Shown piece after piece: positions 1 to 11,588 of a stretch of DNA of 64,000 nucleotides. Below the pieces are notes generated by a model. The model was not told where the DNA came from. It saw nothing but the letters and a program-made list of their open reading frames with translations, and made no database searches. How positions within the stretch are numbered: the first letter of the stretch is position 1; each line of letters opens with the position of its first letter. Position numbers and translations under genes: made by a program. Source of the DNA: Endocalyx cinctus (taxonomy: Eukaryota > Ascomycota > Sordariomycetes > Amphisphaeriales > Apiosporaceae); assembly GCA_001600455.1 (NCBI GenBank), contig BCKC01000008.1, positions 2,019,345 to 2,083,344 of the forward strand, given 5' to 3'.

Positions 1-1190
1 TTTTTTTCTTGTTTTCTCGTTGTTTATTTTGTTGCTTTCGTTTTAGGGTCGTCTCATCAGATAAAATGACAGTTCCTATTTCTTCTTTTTAATCTTCAAC
101 TGACTAGACTTTGATCTGATTTAATTCATTATTGCGTACGTTTCTTGTTTGGTGTGGTCTCATTAACTTCTTCCAAAATGACTGAAATGCTGGTTGGCCT
201 TCGTGATGTTCATTGTGTAAGCGTGATAGCGGTATTTGTTTGTTCTCTTCCGATAGCGATAGAACCGGAAGGAAATCAATTTGAGCAAACTGCATCAACA
301 GAAAGTTTCCAGGATATTTTTATCTTTTTATTTCATCTATATTTTGCATATTGCACCTTAATATTAACTAAATAACCATACCTATCTGTCCTCCTTTTTC
401 CCTGAGGTCCTATCCAGTTGTCGTTTTCGTCTTTTTCCCTTTTGATCCGTGATGTCATAGAACGAAGTAACGAGGCGAGACGTGGGTACTGGCATTTAGA
501 AGTGAATGATAAGACATGTGTGCTGTTGACGTATCTTTCTCGGAACTGCTTTCTCTCACGTAATAAATCGATCCACTACAGTCTGCAAGCAAAATCCCTA
601 ATAGGTCCCATTTACTATTCTGCTCCGACTGTCACATGGCATCACGACTTTAGACGGGATTCATCAGTAATCTAATAACTTCTTATTTCGAACTAGAATG
701 TCATTCCCCTCCTCCATCTCCATATCCCTTTCTTTCTTTCTTTCCTCTTTCTTTCGTTAATAGTCTTCGATATGGTACAAGAGGTTGGTATTAATTCATA
801 AACTCTCACTTTTGAAAACGTCCAAACCCTCCCGTTATGATGGGATGTAGACCATTTTTTTGTGCCGTCTTTCCAAGAAGGCTTCGCCTGCGCGACGTAA
901 AGTTTCTACTTAAAAATCCAATCAGACTTTGCTAGGACGATCAGTGATCCATCCTCATCCAACCCAGAATAGTTTGGGGTTGGGTATAATGGTCCTTTCA
1001 TATCTTTCTCCACGGGACCCCTAGAAGTTTTCAATTTCCATTCTCCAGCATCGGAGTTTGAGACCGAAGCTCAGGAGCTTGTATTTTTACGTGGCGTGAT
1101 ACCAACTTTTCTTGCTCTCTTCGTGCATTTCTCCGTTCCATTCCTTCCGCTTTCCGGCGAGGCAATACGAGCAGGACTTCCAACTCGACT
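1..1190. other. gene-free stretch downstream of LAS17
   Basis: AT-rich sequence with pyrimidine runs (for example the tttc/ctttc run near 730-760) and only short frames that lack codon structure. The right end should hold the 3' UTR of the minus-strand LAS17 gene. I see no RNA gene or second coding region. Confidence 0.6.
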
Positions 1191-3289
1191 CTACCAATCA
1201 TCATCGCTAGCTTCGTCATCTGTGATATAGAATTAGTTATCTGGCATCTAATACAAGCACGCATAGAGCACAAAACATTCCAAATTGGAAGTATAAAAAG
1301 GTAAAGAGGAAGTACTTACCACTATCGCGAACTTTAGCCTTGCGCTTCTGTAGAGCCACCGCCAGCGCATCGGCCATTCCGCCACCGCCGCCAGGGGCGA
1401 CGCCAGCAGGAGGCAATCCGCTACCATGGGGACCCGTATCCGAACCGCCCGGAATCTGAGCATTGCTACGATCGCGAATCTGGGTTTTGTCTACCTTCTT
1501 CAGCGAAGCGATACCACCCGCTCCCCGAATACCGTCTAACATAGCAGCGCGACCAGCGTCGCCTGACGGTACCGCACCAGCGGGGACACCAGATGCGTAA
1601 CCAGAATCGCGATTCTGCGATAGAGCTGGGGGAGGAGGAGGCATGCCGGGAGCGGGAGGGGGCGGAGGAGGTGGTGGTGGCATGCCACCCATTGGTGGAG
1701 GCGGAGGCGGCGGCGGAGGCGGGGGAGCACCGGCGCCGCTTGGAGGAGGTAAAGGTGGGGCTGGAGGCGCCGAAGAGTGAGGAAGAGGGGGTGGAGCAGG
1801 AGCACTCGTTGGCGGCAGAGGAGGAGGAACGGGTGCACTCGTTGGCGGCAAGGGGGGAGGAACTGGCGAACTTCTTGGTGGAGGCGCAGGAACAGCCCGA
1901 GGAGCTGATGGAGGAAGTGGTGGGGCATTCGAAGCTGGAGCTTTTGGTGGGAGGGTGGGTGGCAAAGGCGACGATACCGGTTGAAACTGTTCACGCGACG
2001 GCGGGGGAGGAGGCACCGGACCCCTGGCCGGCGGCGGTGGCGGCACGGCGTTTTGTCTCTGGCCCGTAAACGGTGGTGGAACTCCAAACTTGTGTCCTGG
2101 CTTATCTTGATCATCCATCGGCGTTTTTGGTGGCCTCGGAGGAGGTGGGGGTCCAGCAGGCGCGGCTCGTGGTGGAGGCTGAACATGTGCGAACTTGCCA
2201 GCATCTGGTAGCGCAGGAGGGGCGTTGAATCGAGGTCGAGGTGGTGTCGGCTCTTGAGGGGGTGTCGGTTCTCGATGGACCATCTCGGCAGCCTTTCCGG
2301 ATCTACGTGGTGCTGGCGGAGGTGGAGGTAAGCCGCGTCGAGACCCTGATGACGACACACTTTCCATGGGCGGCCGTGCTCCGGGAGGCGGCGGCGGCGG
2401 CGCTCGTGCATGGCTCCCTACCCCATTGGTGGGAGGGGGTGGAGGTGGCGGCGGTGGTGCAGGTGCACCTTGCCCGTCGGTGCCTTGTTCCTTCAAGAAA
2501 TCGACAATGAAATCCTGGTTCTCCTTGATGAAGTCGTCCGTTAGGCCCTGCTGAGATAAGAAATTTCCAAAGTTATCTCGCCAGTTCGGATCGTAGGCCT
2601 CTAGCTTAGCAAATTCGGAAGGTGGCTTATGGAAGCCATTGACATTCGTAGAAGAGGTCCTCGCATGAGAATGTGCGGGAGGAAGACTACTTCGTGGAGA
2701 TTCGGGTGGAGTGGGGGAGGGTGCCGAGGAATGCCTATGTCCTCCAAATAGCCCTCCAAAAAAGCCGGTCTTCTGTGGTTGTTGTACAGAACCTCCGAAT
2801 GGGGTGTTTTTCGTAGCTTTCGATGCGTTTTTTTCCCTTTCGTCCATTTTCTTCTTGAATTGCCTTGCCTCCTTTTCATCGACGAAAGAGAGCCCGGCTA
2901 AACAATCCTCGATTTCAAAGGAATGAAAGAAGGTTCGGTCTTGATTATAGGACCAAGTGTCGAATATTTCCTGGTCCCATATGACACCTCGACCAGCAGG
3001 CTGCAACACATTGAATTATGAGAATTAGGAATTATAAAAATCAAATAAAATTAGGACGTTGTTTTGACGGCGAACTTACCGACACATCAACCATCTTTAA
3101 CCAGTATGTATTTCCCACCAAATCGTTGGAGAGTACGATAGCACCCTGTAACCCGGTGTACGTCCATTTTGATCGGTTGGGATATGCGATATAGAGTCTT
3201 GCTACTGCTACCGCTTGAATTTTGTTGGTTTGTTTAGGTACGACTCGTTTGACAGTCTCTTTGTCCTCTTCACTAAGGATTGAGGGCAT
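1191..3289 (-). CDS. LAS17: Las17/WASP, Arp2/3 activator (WH1, polyproline, WH2, acidic tail)
   Basis: Three exons: 3289-3080, 3000-1320 and 1219-1191 (introns 79 and 100 nt, GTAAGT donors, TTGCAG and ATCACAG acceptors), giving 639 aa. Residues about 15-130 form a WH1 domain (YIAYPNRSKWTYTGLQGA, then WSYNQDRTFFHSFE). A long polyproline region, the SH3/profilin-binding part, covers about 250-545. WH2 is at about 553-582 (MLDGIRGAGGIASLKKV). The C terminus has a basic helix (ALQKRKAKVRDS) followed by DDEASDDDW, the acidic Arp2/3-binding motif ending in Trp. No CRIB domain is seen, as expected for fungal WASP. The family nucleates branched actin at cortical endocytic patches and hyphal tips. The start is the ATG that opens the WH1 exon. 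The nine-codon last exon is inferred from its splice sites and from the family-typical ending. Confidence in identity is high. Confidence 0.95.
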
Positions 3290-5185
3290 CCTGCTTGTGA
3301 GGGTGGTGGCGGCGGTGGTTCGAGTCGGTGATTGAGGATGGAGGTCGTGTGACGTAAAGGGGAATTGGAGAAGGAGACGATATCGAGTTCGTTTCTCAAT
3401 CTGAACAAGTTTTTAAAAAAAGAATCATGGAAACAATAGACCCTTGCGCACGACGGCTGCGCTTAGTAGTAATGTATAATGTGGCTCAGTTTACTAAAAC
3501 GTAAACTAATCATCAAAAATAATTCATATGAGCCTTGTGCCTTAAAGGAGGCCGTCTTTCGTTGGTTGTAACTTGTAGATCTGAAGAAGAGTAACAAAAA
3601 AGTAAGCACCTGGAACTGGAACTGGGACTTGTTGGGCGAATCAAATATCGGTAATGACGGAATATTAGTGGCCGACCTAATTTTCTACTTATGTCTACAG
3701 TACCCTTTGTATGGATAACTAAGTACCTAAGGTAATTAATTATAGCAAAAGGACTATTTTCTTAATATTTAACAAAATGCAATAATTCAATGGATAAATC
3801 AATTATCACGATATAGGTGAATTTGAAAATAAAACAGAATTCTATGGGATTCAGAGGAAGAAAAAGGTCTGAAATTTTCAAAACTGTATGTACTATGTAA
3901 AATGTCAATTACCTGGAATATTCTTACTTGTACCTACCTTACCTTATTATCTCACCGATTCTAAAGGTCTCTTATCGTGTACCTGTCAGCCAAAGTTAGG
4001 TGGTTTAGGTACCTATAACTTGATAAGTTGGGCGCTTAAGAGGCAACCAGTATTATAATATAAATAGGTTTTACATCAGGGATTAGGTACTCAATAGGTA
4101 CTGGGCCACGCCGCTTTAAACCGGATTTTAGCCTGAGCCTAACCTGAGTTATATCCGGAACTGGACACTATAAAAATTCGAGAATAGTAGCTCGAATGTA
4201 TTTAAGAGAAGGAAAAAAGAAAAAGAAAAAAAAGTTGGTGTTTGATTTGAACTATTTACCTTGAGAAGGTTGATAAAAAGGGGAAAAAAAAAAGTAATCC
4301 CTAGTTACGGGGTTAAGCTTCTCGTCATATCCTACAGGCTACTGGTTTACCACTGACGGGATGGGCCAATAGTCCTGGTTGTCCGCCGAAGACATTATTT
4401 TAATGTTATAAAGTCTTAATGGATAGCTGTTCAGGACACTTGACTAATTACATAGTAATAACTGCGCCGAGTCTGAGTAAAAGCGGCAAGTATACTATGC
4501 CCGATCTGCCTAAAAAGACTGTCAATATAACGTCACTGAGCGTACGCTAAACTGAAATAAAGAGAACACAGCCACTACCCAACCCCACGGGAGTGCTCAC
4601 TTCCAGATATTACGAACGAATAAGCGTTCACTAGATTTCTAGTTCTACATGATTCCAAAACTCCTTTAATCCTTCATATTCACTAATATGTAATCTCCCT
4701 ACAGGCTCAGACCAACTCAGTCTACCAGTGAAGAAACTCTCGAAATAAAAGTAAGTCTATCCAATCTTTAAAACAATATTCTTGTTGCCTCACGGATGAC
4801 ACGCGTTCCTAAGACTTGAGCGTCATTAAATGGCTGGTATTTATTGTGTTGCCTGAACTTTACTTTCTTTCTAGTCAGGGATCAAGGCAGACGGGAACTT
4901 CACCAAGAATTATCATTCGTTGTTGTATACACACGAGTCTACTTAGTAGGGATGTATAACATAGAGTTGCGCGATTTCATACGAGACAGATACAATTTGA
5001 GGCACGAGGAAGAAGCATTACCATAATGGTGTATGTTTTAGCGTCGTAAAGTCATATTTATTGACTATTGTAAGTAGGTATTAATTCTTGCCCAACATAC
5101 CAAATTCCCTAGTCAGGCCCCGTCATAAAGTCATGCGTGCATTGCTATTCCATCTCTGATTCCATCTTTGACTTCCACTCTCTAT
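3290..5185. other. AT-rich intergenic region
   Basis: Upstream of LAS17 and downstream of the small minus-strand gene at 5186. It contains repeated short motifs such as taggtacct and A-rich runs near 4207-4295. The only frame above 60 codons with no other explanation (4844-5026, +) has no recognisable features and no codon bias. No gene is supported here. Confidence 0.55.
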
Positions 5186-5458
5186 TTATTTGTTCAGCTC
5201 CTTAGCCTTAGCCAGTCTCTCTGCCTTCGTACCCTCTTGCTCCGGCATGCTCTGCGGGATGGCGGGGCCTGGGTGAGCTTTATGAGCGGCAAACAGTGCG
5301 GCACCTTGGGGTTGAGCAGCTTCGCTGGCTGGTTTCGGCTCCGAGTTGGCATCGGTCTTACCAGTCTACAATATTAGCCACATATGTATCATAAGGGGTT
5401 GATTTTTATATATTGAGAATGTAATACATACCTGAGCAGTAGGGTAGGAATCAGGCAT
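5186..5458 (-). CDS. small conserved-looking protein, 68 aa, function unknown
   Basis: Two exons: 5458-5432 (MPDSYPTAQ) and 5365-5186, joined across a 66-nt intron with donor GTATGT and acceptor TTGTAG. The product is 68 aa, hydrophilic, with an Ala/Pro/Gln-rich middle (ASEAAQPQGAALFAAHKAHP) and a charged C-terminal helix (GTKAERLAKAKELNK). No signal peptide or membrane segment is seen. A canonical TATATAAA lies about 175 bp upstream, and the gene is divergent from RAD1 across 641 bp. I recall similar unnamed small proteins in fungal genomes but cannot name a family. Support comes from the splice signals, the even codon use and the clean frame. The function is unknown. Confidence 0.7.
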
Positions 5459-6099
5459 TTTGATATAAAATGTGGATCTAGAGACTAGTTTTCTTTTTGA
5501 AGTGTAGAAAAATGTAGGGTTTAGAGTAGGTATTTAGTTTTATATGTTTGGCTTTCTTTTTTAAAAGTATGAGTTGTATAGAATAAAGACAAGAAGATGC
5601 ATTGTGATATCAAGATTATATGTAAGACCTTTATATACAACCTGAGTTTATCTCCTCGTCATAGTTACACTATTGTTGATGACGTAGGGATAGTTTAGAA
5701 ACCCGTGATCCGGCGTCACAGTGGCGCGCGCCTGTAGTGTCTTAATTGTGGTACAACTACGGTTTCTTGGCTAGACGATTGGCGTACCCCGGATTTTCTC
5801 ACACCACCTGCAATATCGAGATCCTGCTGCCTGCTTCTTTAACCACTTGCATTAGCTAAACGTAATAGAGAATAGTCGTCATCTCCAACCTTTCTTCGTC
5901 GGCTAAGCAAAATAATACGATTACGACTTACGCGGCCCTCTCGCAATAGCTACAGTATAGCAGATGCCTAGTGTCCAGAAACCCTAGAACTGTCATGTCG
6001 CGTCACGTCCGAGCGTGACTAATGAATATGTGCACGTATCGATAAACTTTCGTCGCGGACTTTTTATCCCATCTTTGAAGCCAAGAACGTGTGCCCTGC
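5459..6099. promoter_or_regulatory. divergent promoter region between the 68-aa gene and RAD1
   Basis: A 641-bp spacer between the ATG at 5458 (-) and the ATG at 6100 (+). It holds the TATA box at 5630-5637 for the minus-strand gene. The RAD1 side (about 5700-6099) is more GC-rich, with several CG-containing words (ggcgcgcg near 5723), and has no clear TATA box. Confidence 0.4.
5630..5637 (-). promoter_or_regulatory. TATA box of the 68-aa gene
   Basis: TATATAAA on the minus strand, about 175 bp before the ATG at 5458. It is a canonical TATA box placed plausibly for a 5' leader of around 100-150 nt. The role is inferred from sequence and position only. Confidence 0.45.
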
Positions 6100-9003
6100 A
6101 TGTCGACCAATAGCTCTCCCCAACCGGTGAAGCTATCACTACCTCTTGTATGATTTCATTGTATCCTTGAAAAAAAAAAAAACAAAGGAAGAAAGATGTT
6201 CCTGACCATCTTCATCATCTTCTAGGAATACCAGCAACATCTATTCCAAGAACTCCGTGCCGAAGATGAGCTTGTCGTCCTTGCCAGAGGTCTCGGCCTG
6301 CTGCGCCTCGTAAATAATTTACTCCATAGCTACGACGCCGCTGGAAATAATCTAATCATAATTATCGGTGCTGAAGAGAAGGAAAATGCTTGGATTGGAG
6401 AGGCTCTTGCAGAGCATGCTGCTATCAGCATGTCTCCAAAGGCTAGAGGACTCACCATCGTGAATACAGACTTCACTAGCGTCGCTGCGAGGCAGAAGAT
6501 GTACGCCAAAGGTGGCATATATAGTATCACCTCGCGCATACTTGTCGTCGATCTGTTAACCACCCTGCTAGAACCGGAGACTATCACAGGCGTCGTTGTT
6601 CTCCATGCTGACAAGGTTGTTGCGACATCTCTCGAGGCCTTTATTCTCCGGATATACCGTCAAAAGAATAAAACCGGTTTTCTAAAAGCGTTCTCGGACA
6701 ACCCGGATCCGTTCACTATCGGATTCTCCCCTCTAGCCACCATGATGCGCAATTTATTTCTTCGAAAAACGTCTCTCTGGCCCCGTTTTCATGTCACGGT
6801 TGCTTCATCCCTAGAAGGGAAGAAGAAGGCCGAAGTCATTGAGTTGGAAGTACCCATGACTGATGCCATGAAAGAAATCCAAACTGCCATTATGGAATGT
6901 GTCGAAGTGAGTATTCACGAGCTCAAGAAGGGCAACACAGGTTTGGAGATGGACGATTGGAACCTTGACAGCGCACTGCTGAAGAACTTTGATGTAATGG
7001 TTCGTCGTCAATTAGATCCAAACTGGCATAGGGTCAGCTGGAAGACGAAGCAAATTGTTAGCGACCTAACCGTGCTCCGAGGCTTGCTGCATTCAGTTCT
7101 AGCCTTCGATGCCGTCACTTTTCTGCAGCATTTAGATACTATCCACGCAGCGCATTCCCCTCAACCGGGGTCTACGAAGCAGAACCAGTCCCCTTGGCTA
7201 TTTTTAGATGCTGCGCATACTATTTTCACCACGGCGAAGCAGAGAGTTTATGCAAGTAGTCGCAAAGCTACGGCACAGTCTACCATCGAATCTCTCAGTC
7301 CGGTCTTAGAAGAGCAGCCAAAATGGGCGCTTCTCGCTGAGATTTTAGAAGAGATTGATAGAGATCTTTACTTCGAGTCTGCGATGAGAGGCGATTCCAA
7401 TGCTACTATTTTGATCATGTGTTCTGATACCGCGACATGCCGCCAACTGCGAGATTATCTTCAGCTAATGCACGTAGAGGCTAAAGGCGAGGAACATGAA
7501 CAGCAAAATAAAAAGAAGAAGGAGCAGCATAAGCCATCTGGCGCATTCATGATGAGGCGAAGACTTCGAAGCTATCTTAACTGGAAGCGAGAGTTCGCCA
7601 AAGTGAACAGCCAATTATTTTCCGAAAACCAGAAGGCTCTTGATGGAGCCGTCGATCCACGAATAGCCCAGGGAGGCTACAAAGGAAGAGCACCCGTAAA
7701 TAAGAGACGGAGAGTGCGTGGAGGCGGTGCTTCTAACATAGCGCCCGGGCGAATGCCTAACGGCAGCGTTGCGCAGTATTTCGAGAAACCGGCCGAAGTC
7801 GCGGATCTCATGGAGGAGGTTCAGATAACTACAGAAGAGGAAGCGAATCAGAAGGCGGAAGTCATCGCTGACCCACTCGAAGATATGGAAGATTACTTTG
7901 AACTATACGAAATGCAAGACTTGATTGTCGTGCACGCATACGAGGGTGACCAAGATGAGCATGTTCTCGAAGAGGTCAAACCACGTTACATTATTATGTA
8001 TGAGCCAGATGCGTCTTTCATCCGGCGTGTCGAGGTCTACAGGTCATCGCACAACGACCGAAATGTCCGCGTTTACTTTATGTTCTACGGTGGCTCCGTG
8101 GAGGAACAAAGATATCTTGCCTCGGTACGCCGCGAAAAAGACTGTTTTACCAAACTTATAAAAGAGCGTGCAAGCATGTCCGTTGTCATGACAGTAGATC
8201 CTCACGGGGCTGAAGATCCTCAAGAAGCCTTTTTGCGCATCGTCAACACCCGTATAGCAGGTGGTGGTCGGCTTGCGGCGACAGCAGAACCCCCACGAGT
8301 GGTAGTTGACGTGCGTGAGTTTAGGTCCTCGCTGCCGTCTCTACTTCACGGCCGCAGCATGGTAATTGTGCCATGTATGCTGACTGTCGGAGATTACATT
8401 CTGTCACCAAACATATGCGTCGAGCGTAAATCCATCAGCGATCTGATCAGCTCCTTCAAGGACGGCCGGTTGTACAACCAGGCCGAGACCATGTTCCTGC
8501 ATTACAAGAACCCAATGCTGCTCATCGAGTTCGACCAAAACAAATCATTCACGCTAGAACCCTTCGCCGACCTGTCGGGAAATTTGCGCTCGGTCAACCC
8601 GAACGAGGTCCCCTCGGATCTGCAGTCCAAGATCGTCCTCCTCACGCTCGCGTTCCCGCGGCTGCGCATCATCTGGAGCAGCAGCCCTTACCAGACGGCC
8701 GAGATCTTCGAGGCGCTAAAGACGCAAGAACCGGAGCCGGATCCCATTGCGGCCGTCCGCGCGGGGCTCGACAAGGACATGAAGGCCGAAGATCAAACCT
8801 TCAACGTCGAACCTCACGATATGCTGGGCGCGGTGCCCGGTATCACGCCCAAGAATATCAAGAACGTGACGCTAGCGACGGAGAATGTGCGCGAAGTGGC
8901 AAATATGGAAGTCAATGAGCTGGAACCCCTCATCGGGAAGGAGGCTGGGAAGCAGGTGTACGGATTCTTTAATCGGCTGCTTTTTGATGTTGACGATATT
9001 TAA
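6100..9003 (+). CDS. RAD1: Rad1/XPF structure-specific endonuclease (nucleotide excision repair)
   Basis: Exon 1 is only 48 nt (6100-6147, MSTNSSPQPVKLSLPL), then a 78-nt intron (GTATGA...TTCTAG), then exon 2, 6226-9003, giving 941 aa. The N-terminal half is the inactive helicase-like region (EYQQHLFQELRAEDELVVLA, SYDAAGNNLIIIIGAEE). The ERCC4 nuclease domain begins near residue 705; the catalytic signature GD-x9-ERK is intact (Asp739, Glu749, Arg750, Lys751), followed by the conserved FKDGRLYNQAE. The last about 70 residues form the tandem helix-hairpin-helix region that pairs with Rad10/ERCC1. The family cuts 5' of bulky lesions and also acts in recombination and crosslink repair. Exon 1 was chosen because it restores the family N terminus LPLEYQ. 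All catalytic residues are present. Confidence 0.96.
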
Positions 9004-9603
9004 AATCGTAGTTAGTATCAACGATACAGACATAAAGATCTAGCGAGGCGTTGGATGATGTTAGGTATATTCTTAAAAAAGTGAAATTGCGAATACACAT
9101 CTACAAGTATGTGGACTGTAGAGTCTTTCCAAGATTCTAGGTTAGAAAGATTGTTTACAAAATGACGTCACATACACATTATTCTTAAGAGGATAAATAC
9201 TACACGTTTTGAAGGTGAAGAAAATTTGTACAAAGGAACTTGAAATTATGCGAGTACAGTTTTTCGATTTATGCTATGAACAAGGAAATTCTCAACCTGA
9301 GCCCGTTCCTCCGTAACGCATTACAAGTAAATGAAAAGAAGTGCAAATCGATTTCGTAAAATAAACGCGAATTTAGGATGGGTATCGTAATCTCGTGAAG
9401 AACATAAAGGCGGAGATGACTGATAGGAACGAAGACAATTCAAGTTTTTGTCCGTCCAGTTCCATTGACTCCCTTGTCTCCCTCTTTCCACCTGGGCAGG
9501 CACCGCCTCTCAAGTTGACAATTTCGTCAAGGTGGAGTTGGACGCCGTCGCCACCACCACCATCATCACCGCCAACAATAAAAAGGAAACCTCCGCTTTA
9601 CTA
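9004..9603. other. convergent 3' region of RAD1 and the 74-aa gene
   Basis: A 600-bp spacer between the stop codons of two converging genes. It probably holds both 3' UTRs. It is AT-rich near RAD1; the right part (about 9500-9600) is GC-richer with CCACCACCACCATC-type runs. No coding or RNA gene is seen. Confidence 0.5.
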
Positions 9604-9908
9604 CTAGATCCTACTCGTCGTAGTTGTATGGTGTCTCCTGGTACGATGAGTGCCGGTTCCTCGTCGTCGGCAGTATCCGCAGGTGAGGAAGGAGATGATG
9701 ATATCGCAGAAGGCCACGATGCCGTTAATAATGGCTACCAATATGGACCCGATGCCGTTGATGATCGCCATGCAGACGTGGCCGATCGTGCGGAAGATGG
9801 ATTGAATCTGTGATTTCGCGACGTGTTAGTGTTTTTTCAAGGACGAAGAAAGGAATATGGATAGATGATATATAGATATAAACTTACGCATGATACTACG
9901 GCACCCAT
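9604..9908 (-). CDS. small hydrophobic protein, 74 aa, putative myristoylated/palmitoylated
   Basis: Exon 1 is 9908-9888 (MGAVVSC) and exon 2 is 9807-9604, across an 80-nt intron (GTAAGT donor, CACTAACAC branch site, ATCACAG acceptor). The 74-aa product has Gly2 and Ser6 in an MGxxxS context (N-myristoylation type) and Cys7 as a possible palmitoyl site. Two near-repeated hydrophobic blocks follow (MAIINGIGSILVAIINGIVA, then FCDIIISFLTCGYC) and a basic His/Thr/Arg tail (CRRRGTGTHRTRRHH). I recall similar small proteins in other filamentous fungi but know no assigned function. Membrane association is an inference from sequence. A TATAAAAG motif lies about 205 bp upstream. The splice structure is strong; the function is unknown. 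Confidence 0.8.
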
Positions 9909-10112
9909 GTTGACTGTTTTGTTTTGTTCAGAGTAGAGTGTTTATGGTATTCTTTTTTAGGTGGATAGGAGATTTCTTTAGGGTAGGAAGCGTTTTTTTG
10001 AGTTGCTTGATATATGTTGGTTTGATATGGTTGAGTAATAGGTATTACTGTAGGTATGTAGAAAGAATAGAATCAATTTAATAGACAAAGAAAAAATTAG
10101 GTTCACGGCTTT

Positions 10113-10120
10113 CTTTTATA
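10113..10120 (-). promoter_or_regulatory. TATA box of the 74-aa gene
   Basis: TATAAAAG on the minus strand, about 205 bp before the ATG at 9908. It is a canonical match, but the role is inferred only from sequence and position. Confidence 0.4.
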
Positions 10121-11548
10121 GATGTATGTGCACACGATGGTGGTTAGGTTACTAGGTATGTTTGACTGCAACCAATTGGTGGCATGACTGACCTCATTTC
10201 ACATCTGAAGGTACCTCTTTTTTCTTCTTCTTTTTTTCAGGATGAATTAGTACAACCACTAGATCGCGGCTTACCTCGCCTATTCAATAGACATCTCTCC
10301 TTTCCTTTCTTCTCGGCAGACGTTTGGTATCAGACTGGGAGCTGGGAATGGGGATTATTAGATCATAGATACTCTACAATAGGTCTAGCGTCAAACGAGA
10401 TACGATATCCATCTCAGTACGTTCGAATGAGGAAATTATAGATCACGACATTTTAGAAAAAATATATTGCGGTTTCTGCATGGACGGTTCGTGCTGTCAA
10501 GGGGAGGAGGGTTTATTCCGAGACACATTACCCTACATGAGAATTTTGACAGGTAACGACGTCATCCCGCGAACCGAACCAAAGGGGAAGGGTGATAGCT
10601 CCCCACTATTGGATCGGGCTTGATCGGGCTTTATACTATACTCTCCTCTTTCTCAGCTACATTGTACATGGGAAATAAAAAGATGCTGGAACATCTCGAA
10701 TCGATCGATGCAAATTATTACGAGACCGGTGTAAATGCTCCGGTGTGTGTAAGTGTAAAATAAAATTGGAGGTTCATATGAATGTTCAGCCCTACAGGAA
10801 ATCATCACGTCATCACAAAAGTGTGGCGTCAATTTGGCTTTACACCCCGCAAAAACAGGTTTTAGACTACCACGTACGTATGACGTATTATACTGTATCA
10901 TTTTATTTCGTATTATGCCCGCCACATATTCGTCGCAGGGTAAATTGATGGAGTGGTTAACACCCTGTCCGCCCATAGGCAACGTGAAATATTACGAGTC
11001 AAGATTACCAAGGAGTACCAAGATTGGTTCAACTGTGTCACTTTACAGTGGACAACCAACCTTGGAAATACCTAATAGGCTTTATCCGAAAGCAACCTTA
11101 AAACCTCACGTGTTACTTATATAGACCTGCCTAGTCGCTCACCCGCAGGATTCTTTTTCTCTCCCCTTTTTTTTCTTTTTGGTTCACGCTCCGCCGTGGC
11201 AGCCGGTCGCACCCCCCGTCTCCCTTGCGCGAGACCGGGCAAGCGATTTGACTCCCATCATGGCTGTCCTCAATGACTCCAAATGATGGGATGAGATGAG
11301 TTGAGGGCTTGGCAACCATTTTCACCGATGCGCATGCCGCCCTCCTCCTCATGACCAGAGGCGGACTGTCGTCCCGTTCCTTCGGCCCCGGTATTAATGG
11401 CCCTCGGTGACGCGTTACGATCGATGGCATAAACATACTTTTCTGCCGTCTCGAATACGCTCCCACTTTTGTGTGCGTCGTTGTGATGCGCGTTGCATCT
11501 TTGTTTTCGGATTTTTCCCGTTTTTAAAAACTTCGCCGTCAACCTTAC

Positions 11549-11588
11549 AAAAAAAAAAAAAAAAAAAAAAAACTTTGTTTTTTTTTTT
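11549..11588. repeat. inverted homopolymer: A24, CTTTG, T11
   Basis: Twenty-four A, a five-base spacer ctttg, then eleven T. On a transcript this could fold as an A/U hairpin with a five-base loop. Confidence 0.75.

Noticed and set aside
1593..2510. Several open frames opposite and overlapping the LAS17 polyproline region
   Set aside because: Gly/Glu/Arg-rich shadows of the CCN-rich proline codons of LAS17.
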